DNA of 64,000 nucleotides from NCBI GenBank assembly GCA_022842305.1, contig JALHPY010000002.1:80573-144572 (forward strand). The letters are read 5' to 3'. The stretch comes from Rubrivivax sp. (GTDB taxonomy: Bacteria > Pseudomonadota > Gammaproteobacteria > Burkholderiales > Burkholderiaceae_C). Positions 43,441-51,686 of this stretch are shown here, piece by piece (within the stretch, counting starts at the first letter, position 1; each line of letters begins with the position of its first letter). Below the pieces are notes generated by a model. It did no database searches, was not told the origin of the DNA, and saw only the letters and a program-made list of their open reading frames with translations. The position numbers were made by a program, and so were the translations under genes.

Positions 43441-44772
43441 TCAGGTCTGAAAGCTGTGCACCAGCACCAGCGACAGCGACGGGAAGAACAGCAGCACGAT
43501 GATGCGTATGAAGTCCGAGGCCAGGAAGGGCATCACGCCCTTGAAGGTTTCTTTCAGCGGCACATTCTGGGCGATGCGGTTGATGACGTAGACGTTCATC
43601 CCCACCGGCGGGTGCACCAGGCCGATCTCCACCACCATCAGCGCCAGGATGCCGAACCAGATGGACTTGTCGGTGGGCGACAGGCCCCAGAAGTCCAGCC
43701 CCATGACCACCGGGTAGAACACCGGGATGGTGAGCAGGATCATGGCCAGCGAATCCATCACGCAGCCCAGCAGGATGTAGGTGAGCAGGATGGCCGACAT
43801 CACCAGCAGCGGCGGCAGGCCGCTGGCCTGCACCCAGGCCGCCAGTTCGGCCGGCATCTGCGACACCGCCAGCGCGGTGTTCAGCTGGTCGGCGCCCAGC
43901 AGCACCAGGAAGATCATGGCGGTGGCCTGGGCCGTGCCCAGCGCGGTGGCGATCAGGCCCTTCAGGCGCATGCCGCCGCTGGTGACGGCCAGCACGCCGC
44001 AGGCCGCCGCGCCGATGGCCGCGGCCTCGGTGGGGTTGGCCCAGCCGCCGTAGATGCCCACGATCACCACCACGAACACGCCGATCACCGGCGCCACCGC
44101 CGCCAGCGCCCGCAGCCGCTCGGACCAGGGCGCGCGCGGGCCGGCCGGGCCGGATTCGGGCTTCCAGGCCACCATGATGCGGATCACCAGCATGTAGCCC
44201 ACCATGGCGATCAATCCCGGCAGCAGCGCGGCCATGAACAGCTTGCCGATGGACTCCTGCGTGAGGATGGCGTAGATCACCAATGGCACCGAGGGCGGGA
44301 TCATGATGCCCAGCGTGCCGCCCGCGGCCAGCGTGCCGGTGGCCAGGCTGTCCGAATAGCCCAGGCGCTTGAGCTCGGGCAGCGCCACCTGCCCCATGGT
44401 GGCCGCAGTGGCCAGTGACGAGCCGCAGATGGCGCCGAAGCCGGCACAGGCGCCCACCGACGCCATGGCCACCCCACCGCGCCAATGGCCCATGAAGGCG
44501 CTGACGAAGCGGAACAGCGCGCGCGACAGCCCGCCGTGCGTGGCGAACTGGCCCATCAGCAGGAACAGCGGGATGACGATCAGGTCGTAGTTGGACAGGC
44601 GCGCATAGGCCAGGTTCTTGAGCGAATTGAGCAGCGGCGTCCAGTCGCCCCCGGTCAGCCAGACATAGCCACCGGCGCCCACCGAGAACATGGCGATGCC
44701 GATGGGCACGCGCAGCGCCAGCAGCCCCAGCAGCACGGCAAACAGCAGCAGGCCGGCGGAGATGCCGCTCAA
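43441..44772 (-). CDS. dctM: TRAP transporter large permease, DctM family
   Basis: A 443-residue permease with about twelve membrane helices. DctM features are LRVPIGIAMFSVGAGGY, NYDLIVIPLFLLMGQFATHGGLSR, GAICGSSLATAATMGQVALPEL and IMIPPSVPLVIYAILTQESIGKLF. C-terminal LVHPPVGMNVYVINRIAQNVPL is also family-typical. The likely start is TTG 44772, overlapping the dctQ stop (TTGA) after GAGGACG; no ATG fits. Order dctQ-dctM-dctP is compact, with 15 bases before dctP. Confidence 0.9.
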   Translation of the reverse strand: MSGISAGLLLFAVLLGLLALRVPIGIAMFSVGAGGYVWLTGGDWTPLLNSLKNLAYARLSNYDLIVIPLFLLMGQFATHGGLSRALFRFVSAFMGHWRGGVAMASVGACAGFGAICGSSLATAATMGQVALPELKRLGYSDSLATGTLAAGGTLGIMIPPSVPLVIYAILTQESIGKLFMAALLPGLIAMVGYMLVIRIMVAWKPESGPAGPRAPWSERLRALAAVAPVIGVFVVVIVGIYGGWANPTEAAAIGAAACGVLAVTSGGMRLKGLIATALGTAQATAMIFLVLLGADQLNTALAVSQMPAELAAWVQASGLPPLLVMSAILLTYILLGCVMDSLAMILLTIPVFYPVVMGLDFWGLSPTDKSIWFGILALMVVEIGLVHPPVGMNVYVINRIAQNVPLKETFKGVMPFLASDFIRIIVLLFFPSLSLVLVHSFQT

Positions 44773-45326
44773 GACGCGTCCTCGGCCACCACCGGCGTGG
44801 CCGGCGGGCTGCCACCCAGCGCCTGGCGCGCGTGCTCGGTGGCGCGGTACAGGCCGGCCAGGGCCAGCAGCACGAAGCCCGGCACCATCAGCGCCTGCCC
44901 CACCCAGACCGGGGCACCCAGGATCATGGTGGTCTCGCCCACGGCCTGCAGCGAAGCCGCGCCCACCCCCGTGCGCCAGGCGATGAGCGCGCCGAAGCCG
45001 GCCACCAGCAGCGAGCCCACGGCGTCCAGCGCGTGCACGCGCCGCGCCGGCAGCCAGTCGGTGAAGAAATCGACCTTCACGTCGCCGTGGCTCAGGTGGC
45101 ACCAGGCGAAGAACGAGGCCGAGGCAAAGGCCGCGCACAGCTGCAGCATCTCCACGTCGCCCGGCACCGGCATGGACAGCAGCTTGCGCCCGGTGATGGA
45201 GACGATGGACATGAGCACCAGCGCCACAAACACCAGCGTGCCGGCGATGGCCGAGCACTTGCAGGCCAGTTCCAGGCCGCGGCCGTAGCGGCCCGTGGCC
45301 CGTGAGGGACCCAGCAGCTTCATCAT
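44769..45326 (-). CDS. dctQ: TRAP transporter small permease, DctQ family
   Basis: A 185-residue protein with four hydrophobic helices, typical of DctQ (SAIAGTLVFVALVLMSIVSITGRKLLSMPVPGDVEMLQLC, in part, and FFAWCHLSHGDVKVDFFTDWLP). The H-x2-H-G-D-V-K-V-D motif is conserved in this family. The start is one of two adjacent ATG codons (45326 or 45323) overlapping the acyl-CoA dehydrogenase stop, so it is translationally coupled with the catabolic genes upstream. It stabilises or assembles with DctM. Confidence 0.88.
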   Translation of the reverse strand: MMKLLGPSRATGRYGRGLELACKCSAIAGTLVFVALVLMSIVSITGRKLLSMPVPGDVEMLQLCAAFASASFFAWCHLSHGDVKVDFFTDWLPARRVHALDAVGSLLVAGFGALIAWRTGVGAASLQAVGETTMILGAPVWVGQALMVPGFVLLALAGLYRATEHARQALGGSPPATPVVAEDAS

Positions 45327-46507
45327 CCGCCGGCCTCGAGCGCCTGCGCGCCGATGATGAGCTTGAGCACCTCGCTGGCGCCTTCGTAGATGCGCAGCGC
45401 GCGGATCTCGCGGTACAGCCGCTCCACCGGCACGCCCTGCACCACGCCCAGGCCGCCCCACAGCTGCACCGCGGCGTCTATCACCTGCTGTGCCGATTCG
45501 GTGGCAAAGAGCTTGGCCATCGAGGCCTCGCGCGTGACGCGGCGGCGCTGCACGTCCTTGGTCCAGGCCGCGCGGTAGACCATCAGCGCCGAGGCGTCGA
45601 TGGCCAGGGCCATCTCGCCCAGCTTCATATGCGTGAGCTGGAACTCGGCCAGCGTCCGCCCGAACAGCCTGCGGCTGCGCGCGCGCAGCAGGGCTTCGTC
45701 CAGCGCGCGCCGCGCAAAGCCCAGCGCGGCCGCGCCCACCGTGGTGCGGAAGGTGTCGAGCGTGCCCATGGCGATCTTGAAGCCCTGCCCCTCCTCGCCC
45801 AGCAGGGCGTCATCGGGCACGCAGCAGGCCGTCAGGCGCAGCGTGCCCAGCGGGTGCGGGGCGATGACCGGGATGCGTTCGCTGGCGTCCAGCCCCGGCG
45901 TGCTGGCCGGCACGATGAAGGCCGAGATGCCGCGCGTGCCGGCCTGTCCGCTGCGCGCGAAGACCACGTAGCTGTCGGCCAGGCCGGCGTTGCTGATCCA
46001 GGTCTTCACGCCGTCCAGCTGCCAGCCGCCGGGCACGCGCGTGGCACGGCAGGCCAGCGCGGCCACGTCGGAGCCGGCGTCGGGTTCGGACAGCGCAAAG
46101 GCCGCCACCGTGCGCCCTTCGGCCACGCCCGGAAGCAGCGCCAGCTTTTGTGCGTGCGTGCCGAACAGGCTGACCGGCGCGCTGCCGAGGCCCTGCATGG
46201 CCAGCGCAAAGTCGGCCAGGCCCGAGGCCCGCGCCAGAGTTTCGCGCGCCAGGCTCAGGCCACGCACGTCCAGCTGCTCGCGCAAGCCGCCGTAGGCCGC
46301 CGGCACGCACACGCGCAGCAGCCCGGCGCGGCCCAGCTCGGTCACCAGCCGGCGCACGCAGGCGTAGACGGCGTCCAGGCTGTCCTCGGCGCCCTCCAGC
46401 AGCGGCGGCAGTTGCTGCTGTGCCCACTGCCGCACCTGCGCCGCATAGACACGGTGGCCCTCGTCGAAGAAGGGCCAGTCCAGGTCGCTGGCGGGCGTGG
46501 CGGCCAT
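45323..46507 (-). CDS. acyl-CoA dehydrogenase, candidate cyclohexanecarboxyl-CoA dehydrogenase
   Basis: A 394-residue flavoprotein of the acyl-CoA dehydrogenase family. Blocks: [61 protein letters not shown], and [39 protein letters not shown], with the family Glu region near IYEGASEV. Neighbours are two enoyl-CoA hydratases and a BadH-like dehydrogenase, the gene set for beta-oxidation of a cyclohexane ring. R. palustris uses AliB at this step. The specific substrate is inferred from context; a straight-chain or pimeloyl-CoA substrate is possible. Confidence 0.75.
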   Translation of the reverse strand: MAATPASDLDWPFFDEGHRVYAAQVRQWAQQQLPPLLEGAEDSLDAVYACVRRLVTELGRAGLLRVCVPAAYGGLREQLDVRGLSLARETLARASGLADFALAMQGLGSAPVSLFGTHAQKLALLPGVAEGRTVAAFALSEPDAGSDVAALACRATRVPGGWQLDGVKTWISNAGLADSYVVFARSGQAGTRGISAFIVPASTPGLDASERIPVIAPHPLGTLRLTACCVPDDALLGEEGQGFKIAMGTLDTFRTTVGAAALGFARRALDEALLRARSRRLFGRTLAEFQLTHMKLGEMALAIDASALMVYRAAWTKDVQRRRVTREASMAKLFATESAQQVIDAAVQLWGGLGVVQGVPVERLYREIRALRIYEGASEVLKLIIGAQALEAGG

Positions 46508-47325
46508 CAGTTGCCTTCGAACACCGGCTTGGACTTGGCGGCAAAGGCGTGGTAGGCGCGCTCGAAGTCCTGGGTCTGCATGCAGATGGCCTGGGCCTGG
46601 GCCTCGGCCTCGATGCATTCGCCCAGGCCGGAGCTCCACTCCTGCCAGAGCATGGTCTTGGTCATGGCGTGGCCGAAGGTCGGGCCCTCGGCCAGGCTTT
46701 GCGCCAGGGCTTGCGCTTCTTCCAGCAGCTTGTCGGGTTCGACCAGGCGGTTGTGGAAGCCGTAGCGTTCGGCCTCTTCACCGCCGACCACGCGGCCGGT
46801 GAACAGCAGATCGGCGGCGCGCGACAGCCCGATGAGCCGCGGCAGCAGCGTGCAGGCGCCCATGTCGGCGCCGGCCAGGCCCACGCGCACGAACAGGAAG
46901 GCCAGCTTGCTGCGCGCCGTGGCCAGGCGCATGTCCGAGCCGCAGGCGATCATCGCGCCGGCACCGGTGCACACGCCGTCGATGGCGGCGATGATGGGTT
47001 GCGGGCAGGCGCGCATGGCCTTGACCAGATCGCCCGTCATGCGCGTGAAGGCCAGCAGCTCGGGCATGTCCATACCCACCAGCGGGCCGATGATCTCGTG
47101 CACGTCGCCGCCGCTGCAGAAGTTGCCGCCCTCGCCGGTGAAGACGATGGCCTTGATGTCGCTGGCGTAGACCATCTCGCGGAACAGGTCGCGCAGCTCG
47201 CCATACGAATCGAAGGTGAGCGGGTTCTTGCGGTCGGGCCGGTTCAGCCGGATGGTGGCCACCTTGCCCTGGGCCGAGTAGCCGAAGTGCCGGGCCTGGT
47301 AGGCGGCGAGCTGTAGGTTCTTCAT
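46507..47325 (-). CDS. enoyl-CoA hydratase/isomerase family protein
   Basis: A 272-residue crotonase-family protein. The oxyanion-hole region is [18 protein letters not shown], then [29 protein letters not shown] and [26 protein letters not shown]. In ordinary enoyl-CoA hydratases the two catalytic glutamates lie near GGGxE and GxxPGxGG. Here those stretches read CTGAGAMIA and LAGADMGA, with an Asp in the second. This is the pattern of crotonase members doing other chemistry or hydrating aryl/alicyclic CoA esters. ATG 47325 follows CAGGAG at a proper distance. It is coupled to the acyl-CoA dehydrogenase gene (ATGA overlap). Confidence 0.75.
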   Translation of the reverse strand: MKNLQLAAYQARHFGYSAQGKVATIRLNRPDRKNPLTFDSYGELRDLFREMVYASDIKAIVFTGEGGNFCSGGDVHEIIGPLVGMDMPELLAFTRMTGDLVKAMRACPQPIIAAIDGVCTGAGAMIACGSDMRLATARSKLAFLFVRVGLAGADMGACTLLPRLIGLSRAADLLFTGRVVGGEEAERYGFHNRLVEPDKLLEEAQALAQSLAEGPTFGHAMTKTMLWQEWSSGLGECIEAEAQAQAICMQTQDFERAYHAFAAKSKPVFEGN

Positions 47326-47441
47326 GGTCATCTCCTGTTGTTGTAATCGATGGCACATCCGCCCCGCCCCCGCGGCAACCCGCGGCCGGGCAGGGGCACA
47401 TCCTGGAACTCACCGCTCCAGCACCCAGGGGCCATGGGCGG

Positions 47442-47939
47442 TCAGGCCCGCGCCGGGCGTTCGGGGTCTTCGCGCAGGAACACGGCCGGTGGGACGGTGC
47501 GCGCCATCCAGTCTTCCAGCGCCTGCACATGCTCGGTTTCCTCGGCCGCAAACTCGGCAGCCATGCGCCGCACCTCGGCGTCGGCGGTCTGCTCGCTCAC
47601 GCTGCAGTAGTAGTCCAGCGCGCGCATCTCGTTCTTGAGCGCGTAAGTCAACGCTTGGTAGGCGTCGAGCATGACGTCGAAGCCTTCTTCATCGCCGGCC
47701 TCGGGCGCCTGCAGCCAGCGGTACTGCCCCGGGCGCAGCGTGGGCAGCGTCACGCCGCGGGCGCGCTCGATGATGGAGTCACGGTGCATGCGCGAGTAGC
47801 GCACCATGTCGCGGAACAGCGCCGACACCGGGTCGTTGCGGTGCGCTTCCATCCTGTCGGCCAGTTCCAGATAGCGTTCGGCCGCCTCGTGCTCCAGCGC
47901 GATGGCGTGGGCCAGGAATTCCGGCAGCGTGTAGTCCAT
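47442..47939 (-). CDS. ferritin-like protein with altered di-iron site
   Basis: A 165-residue four-helix protein paralogous to the one at 17237 (LPEFLAHAIALEHEAAERYLE aligns with LQEFMAQALLMEREAVQRYNE, both given in part). Ligands: E18 on helix 1, H52 on helix 2, a Glu in KNEMRALDYY, and E-x2-H in AEETEHVQALEDW. The helix-2 Glu of the paralogue (E52) is Ser49 here, so the classical di-iron site is incomplete. It sits between the hydratase and the BadH-like gene. It may be a structural or iron-binding partner rather than an oxidase; function unknown. Confidence 0.72.
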   Translation of the reverse strand: MDYTLPEFLAHAIALEHEAAERYLELADRMEAHRNDPVSALFRDMVRYSRMHRDSIIERARGVTLPTLRPGQYRWLQAPEAGDEEGFDVMLDAYQALTYALKNEMRALDYYCSVSEQTADAEVRRMAAEFAAEETEHVQALEDWMARTVPPAVFLREDPERPARA

Positions 47940-47961
47940 GGGCGTCTCCTCGGTCGGGTTT

Positions 47962-48708
47962 TCAGCCCGCCATCGTGAGGCCGCCGCTGACGCTGAGCAC
48001 CTGCCCTGTTATGTAGGCCGCGCGGTCGCTTGCGAAAAAAACCACGGCATCGGCCACTTCCTCGGGCTTGCCCAGACGGCGGAAGGGGATGGCCTTGGTC
48101 AGCGCGTCCTTCACCTTGTCGGGCACGGCGGCCATCAGCGGCGTGTCGGTGGGGCCAGGGCAGACGCAGTTGACGTTGATGTTGTAGCGCGCCACCTCGC
48201 GCGCCAGCGACTTGGTGAAGGCGATCAGCCCGCCCTTGGCGCCCGAGTACACCGTCTCGCCCAGGCTGCCCACCCGCCCGGCGTCGCTGGCGATGTTGAC
48301 GATGCGGCCGCTGGCGCGCTCCATCATGCCCGGCAGCAGGGCCTTGGCCAGCTGCATGGGGCCGACGAAGTTGAGCGCCACCAGCTTGGCCCAGAACTCG
48401 TTGCTGCCCTCGATGAAGGGCGCCGTGCGGCCCCAGCCTGCCGCGTTGACCAGCACATCCACGGCGCCGCAACGCGCCTGCGCGGCGGCGGCAAAGGCCT
48501 CGATGGACAGCGGGTCGGTCATGTCCACGTGCAGGTAGTCGGCCTGCAGGCCATCCGCCCGCAGCGCGGCGGCGGTGGCCTCGCCGCCTTGGGCGTCGAT
48601 GTCGGCCACGACCACCCGCGCCCCGGCGCGCGCCAGCGCGGCGGCGGTGGCGCGGCCGATGCCGGAGGCGGCGCCGGTGACGATGGCGGTCTTGTGCGCA
48701 AATTCCAT
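47962..48708 (-). CDS. badH: short-chain dehydrogenase, 2-hydroxycyclohexanecarboxyl-CoA dehydrogenase-like
   Basis: A 248-residue SDR enzyme. NAD-binding TGAASGIGRATAAALARAG, NAAGW, catalytic S-Y-K in IASDAGRVGSLGETVYSGAKGG, and the C-terminal GKPEEVADAVVFFASDRA followed by ITGQVLSVSGGLTMAG. From memory, R. palustris BadH shares GRIVNIASDA-RVGS-GE-VY, VNVVCPGPTDT, KAIPLGRLGKP and ITGQVLSVSGGLTM almost exactly. BadH oxidises 2-hydroxycyclohexanecarboxyl-CoA to the 2-keto compound, the substrate of BadI encoded at 15196. The assignment is strong but by sequence pattern only. Confidence 0.78.
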   Translation of the reverse strand: MEFAHKTAIVTGAASGIGRATAAALARAGARVVVADIDAQGGEATAAALRADGLQADYLHVDMTDPLSIEAFAAAAQARCGAVDVLVNAAGWGRTAPFIEGSNEFWAKLVALNFVGPMQLAKALLPGMMERASGRIVNIASDAGRVGSLGETVYSGAKGGLIAFTKSLAREVARYNINVNCVCPGPTDTPLMAAVPDKVKDALTKAIPFRRLGKPEEVADAVVFFASDRAAYITGQVLSVSGGLTMAG

Positions 48709-48742
48709 GGGTCGGCCTTTCGAGTGAGGCAAGGGATGGGTG

Positions 48743-49513
48743 TCAGCGGGTGCGCCGGGCCAGGAAGTTCGACACCTTGCGCCGCGACTCGGGGTGTTCG
48801 TACAGCGCCCGGGTCTCGATCAGCTCTTCGGCGTAGCCGTCGCGCTGCGCGTCCTGCGCGGCGGCGATGCAGCGCTTGTTGGCCGCCAGCGCCGCGCGCG
48901 GGCTGGCGGCGCAGGCGGCGGCCAGGTCGCGCGTGAAGCCCAACAGCTCTGCACGCGGCCGCGCCCATTGCACCAGCCCCAGGCGTTCGGCCTGCGCGCC
49001 GTCCACCACCTCGGCGCCCAGGATCAGGCGCTTGGCCACGCCGACGCCGCACAGCCGCGTCAGGCGCTGCGTGCCGCCGGCCCCGGGCACAAGGCCCAGG
49101 CTGGCCTCGGGAAGGCCCAGCCGGGCCTCGCTGGCGGCCACGCGCAGGTCGCAGGCCAGAGCAAGCTCGAGCCCGCCGCCCAGCGCGGCGCCGCCGATCT
49201 CGGCCAATGTCACGACCGGCGCTGTCTCCAGCCGCATGAACAGCCGCTGCATGCGCCGCACCACCTCGGTCATCTCGGCCGGGCCTTCGGGCGTGGCAAA
49301 GCAGTCGCGCATCAGCGCCAGGTCGGCACCGGCGCAGAAGGCGCGCTGCTCGCTGCGCAGGTGCAGCAGCGTGAGACTTTCGTCGTCGCAGGCCGTGTCC
49401 AGCGCCGCGTCCAGCGCGCCGATGAGCTGATCGTCCAGCGCGTTGACCGGCGCGCGCGCCAGCGTGGCCACCAGCACGCGGCCTTGTCGTTCGGTGTGCA
49501 GCACGGCAGTCAT
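48743..49513 (-). CDS. enoyl-CoA hydratase, BadK-like candidate
   Basis: A 256-residue crotonase-family hydratase with a full set of canonical motifs: LRSEQRAFCAGADLALMRD, EIGGAALGGGLELALACDLRVA (first catalytic Glu after GGG-L), and LPEASLGLVPGAGGTQRLTRLCG (second). It can therefore hydrate an unsaturated acyl-CoA. In a group with a BadH-like dehydrogenase and an acyl-CoA dehydrogenase, the likely step is hydration of cyclohex-1-ene-1-carboxyl-CoA, as done by BadK. General beta-oxidation is the alternative. It starts 3 bases after the end of the fused ligase gene. Confidence 0.8.
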   Translation of the reverse strand: MTAVLHTERQGRVLVATLARAPVNALDDQLIGALDAALDTACDDESLTLLHLRSEQRAFCAGADLALMRDCFATPEGPAEMTEVVRRMQRLFMRLETAPVVTLAEIGGAALGGGLELALACDLRVAASEARLGLPEASLGLVPGAGGTQRLTRLCGVGVAKRLILGAEVVDGAQAERLGLVQWARPRAELLGFTRDLAAACAASPRAALAANKRCIAAAQDAQRDGYAEELIETRALYEHPESRRKVSNFLARRTR

Positions 49514-49516
49514 GAC

Positions 49517-51676
49517 CTAGAGCGTGCCGTGCAGCTCTTGCAGCTTGCGCCGCAGCAGCTTGCCGGTGGGGCCGCGCGGCAGCGCGTCCACGGCATGCCA
49601 CCAGCGCGGGCGCTGATGCGGTGGCAGGGTTGCGGCGCGGGCCCGCAAGAGGTCGGCAACGACCGCGGCCGCGTCGCCGGCGCAGTAGAAAAAGGCCACC
49701 GCGTCCACGCCGTCTTCGTCGGGCACCAGCACCGCTGCGCCCTCGCGGATGCCCGGAGTCTGGGCCGACAGGCACTCTTCCAGCTCGACCAGGTTGACCC
49801 AGCGGCCGTGGATCTTGACCAGCGAGTCTTCGCGCCCGGCAAAGCGCCAACCGCCGTTGTCGTCGCGCGCAAACAGATCGGCCGGGCAGAAGGCGTCGTC
49901 GCGGAAGGCCTCGGCCTGGGCCTGCGGCCGGTCCAGGTAGCCCAGCGCCACGGTGCCCACGCGGATGCGCAGGCGCGAGGGCTGGCCGGGCAACACCTCG
50001 CCCAGCGGCTGGATCTCCACGCCGGGCGAGGGCCTGAAGCCCCGGCCGTCGCCGCGGTCCAGCATCACCAGCACCAGCACCTCGGACGCGCCATAGCCGT
50101 TGACGATGGCCAGGCCGGTCTGGCGCTGCCATTCGTCGCGCAGGCTGGGCGGCAGCGCCTCGCCGGCCGACAGGCACAGGCGCACGCCAGCCGCGGCGAT
50201 GCCCGGCGCCAGGCCTTCGTGCAGCAGGTTGCGGTAGAGCGAGGGCACGCTCAGCAGCACGGTCGGCCGTTGCGCCGCCACCGTGGCGGCCACGCTGGCG
50301 GCGGTGGGCCATTGCGGGTCGAGGATGACCGTGGCGCCCAGCTTCAGCCCGGCCCACAGGCTGTTGGTCTGCGGGTACGAGAAGAACAGGCGCGAACTGG
50401 CAAACAGCCGGTCGCCCCCGTGGATGCCCACGCCGTCGCGCGAGACCTGTTCGATGCTGCGCGCGAAGCGGTGCGCGTGCACCACCGCCTTGGGTTTGCC
50501 CGAGGTGCCCGATGAATGGCACCAGAAGGCCGGCGTGTCCGCGCTCACCGGGCAGGCCGGAAGCGGCTGCGCCGCCGCCTGGCCCTGGTGGAAGCTGTCA
50601 AGACCCAGCGTGCGCTCGCGCCAGGGTGCGGGCGTGTCGTCGGCGCTCTCGGCCAGGATCAGGCTGAAGCCGGCTTCGTCCAGGATGTAGTGCCATTCGG
50701 GCGCGGGCACGCGTGGGTTCACGGGCACGGCCACGGCACCGGCCCACATGGCGCCCAGGAAGGCGGTGACCCAGGCTATGCCGTCGGGCAGCTTGATGGC
50801 GATGCGGTCGCCAGGGCGCAGGCCCAGGCTGCGCCAATAGCCGGCTGTGCGCGCCACGGTGTCGCGCAGTTGGCCGTAGCTGAGCGTGGCTTCGCCGCAC
50901 ACCAGCGCGGTGCGCGCCGCGTCCTGCCCGGTGACCAGTAGCCGTGCCGCGTTGTCGGCGCCGCTGGCCGTGGCCTGGGCGTGAGCCTGGGCCTGCGCGT
51001 TCGAATGCAGGGGCAGCGGCCGGCCCATCAGGTCGGTGCTGAACACCCCCGCCCGGCCGCTGCGCCAGCGCGCTTGCTCGGTGGCCAGCATCAGGGCGTG
51101 CTCGCGTTCCTCGGCCGCCAGTTCGGCGTAGAGCTGGCGTTCGGCCGTGCCCTGCCCCGGGCGCGCCGCGCACTCGGCAAAGTAGGCGGCGGCGCGGTTC
51201 TCCAGGCCGATGGCGATGCGGAACAGGTTGTCGGGGTCCTGCGGGCGGTGCTCGACATCGGCAAAGACGGCCGCCACCTCCAGCCGGAAACCGGGCGAAG
51301 CTTCGGGCACGTCCACGTGGTAGCGCCGCGACAGCGTCTCCATGTGCTCGCCCTCCATCAGGGCAAAGCGGCCGAAGAGCTGCTGCAGATCGGCATCACG
51401 GCACTCGGCCGCGGCGCGCTGGTAGAAGGCGCGCCCGCCCAGTTCGATCTCGAAGGCCGCGCGCAGCCCGCCCAGCGCCGAGGCCGGCTCGGGGCGGCTG
51501 CCGTCTACCACCGCCAGCGCGCCGCTGCAGTGCGGGCAGCGGCCGTAGGGGAAGGCAAAGCCTTCGCTGACCTTGGCGCATTGGGCGCAGCGCCAGCGCA
51601 GGCTGGCATCGGCGCAGCAGATGTAGACGCCTTCGGACGCGTCTTCCAGCGGGCGCTGGCACTTGGGGCAGCGCAT
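49517..51676 (-). CDS. reverse-rubrerythrin/aryl-CoA ligase fusion, candidate hydroxybenzoate-CoA ligase
   Basis: A 719-residue protein with three parts. Residues 1-55 hold metal-binding pairs C3-x2-C6, C20-C21, C30-x2-C33 and C47-x2-C50 (rubredoxin-like). Residues about 68-205 form a ferritin-like domain with ligands in FEIELGGRAFYQ, LMEGEHMETL, GLENRAAAYF and AAEEREHALM. Residues about 230-719 form an AMP-forming CoA ligase: CHSSGTSGKPKAVVHAH, ASSRLFFSYPQTNSLWAGLKL, NGYGASEVLVLVMLD, FAGREDSLVKIHGRWVN and a final lysine motif RGPTGKLLRRK. Ligase features resemble the benzoate/4-hydroxybenzoate group. It follows hcrB by 10 bases, so 4-hydroxybenzoate is the likely substrate. I know no precedent for this fusion. 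Confidence 0.82.
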   Translation of the reverse strand: MRCPKCQRPLEDASEGVYICCADASLRWRCAQCAKVSEGFAFPYGRCPHCSGALAVVDGSRPEPASALGGLRAAFEIELGGRAFYQRAAAECRDADLQQLFGRFALMEGEHMETLSRRYHVDVPEASPGFRLEVAAVFADVEHRPQDPDNLFRIAIGLENRAAAYFAECAARPGQGTAERQLYAELAAEEREHALMLATEQARWRSGRAGVFSTDLMGRPLPLHSNAQAQAHAQATASGADNAARLLVTGQDAARTALVCGEATLSYGQLRDTVARTAGYWRSLGLRPGDRIAIKLPDGIAWVTAFLGAMWAGAVAVPVNPRVPAPEWHYILDEAGFSLILAESADDTPAPWRERTLGLDSFHQGQAAAQPLPACPVSADTPAFWCHSSGTSGKPKAVVHAHRFARSIEQVSRDGVGIHGGDRLFASSRLFFSYPQTNSLWAGLKLGATVILDPQWPTAASVAATVAAQRPTVLLSVPSLYRNLLHEGLAPGIAAAGVRLCLSAGEALPPSLRDEWQRQTGLAIVNGYGASEVLVLVMLDRGDGRGFRPSPGVEIQPLGEVLPGQPSRLRIRVGTVALGYLDRPQAQAEAFRDDAFCPADLFARDDNGGWRFAGREDSLVKIHGRWVNLVELEECLSAQTPGIREGAAVLVPDEDGVDAVAFFYCAGDAAAVVADLLRARAATLPPHQRPRWWHAVDALPRGPTGKLLRRKLQELHGTL

Positions 51677-51686
51677 GGCCGGTGCT

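Noticed and set aside
41518-44418. A 966-codon plus-strand frame across the TRAP and membrane protein genes
   Set aside because: Low-complexity Gln/His/Arg/Gly composition opposite four overlapping well-defined genes.
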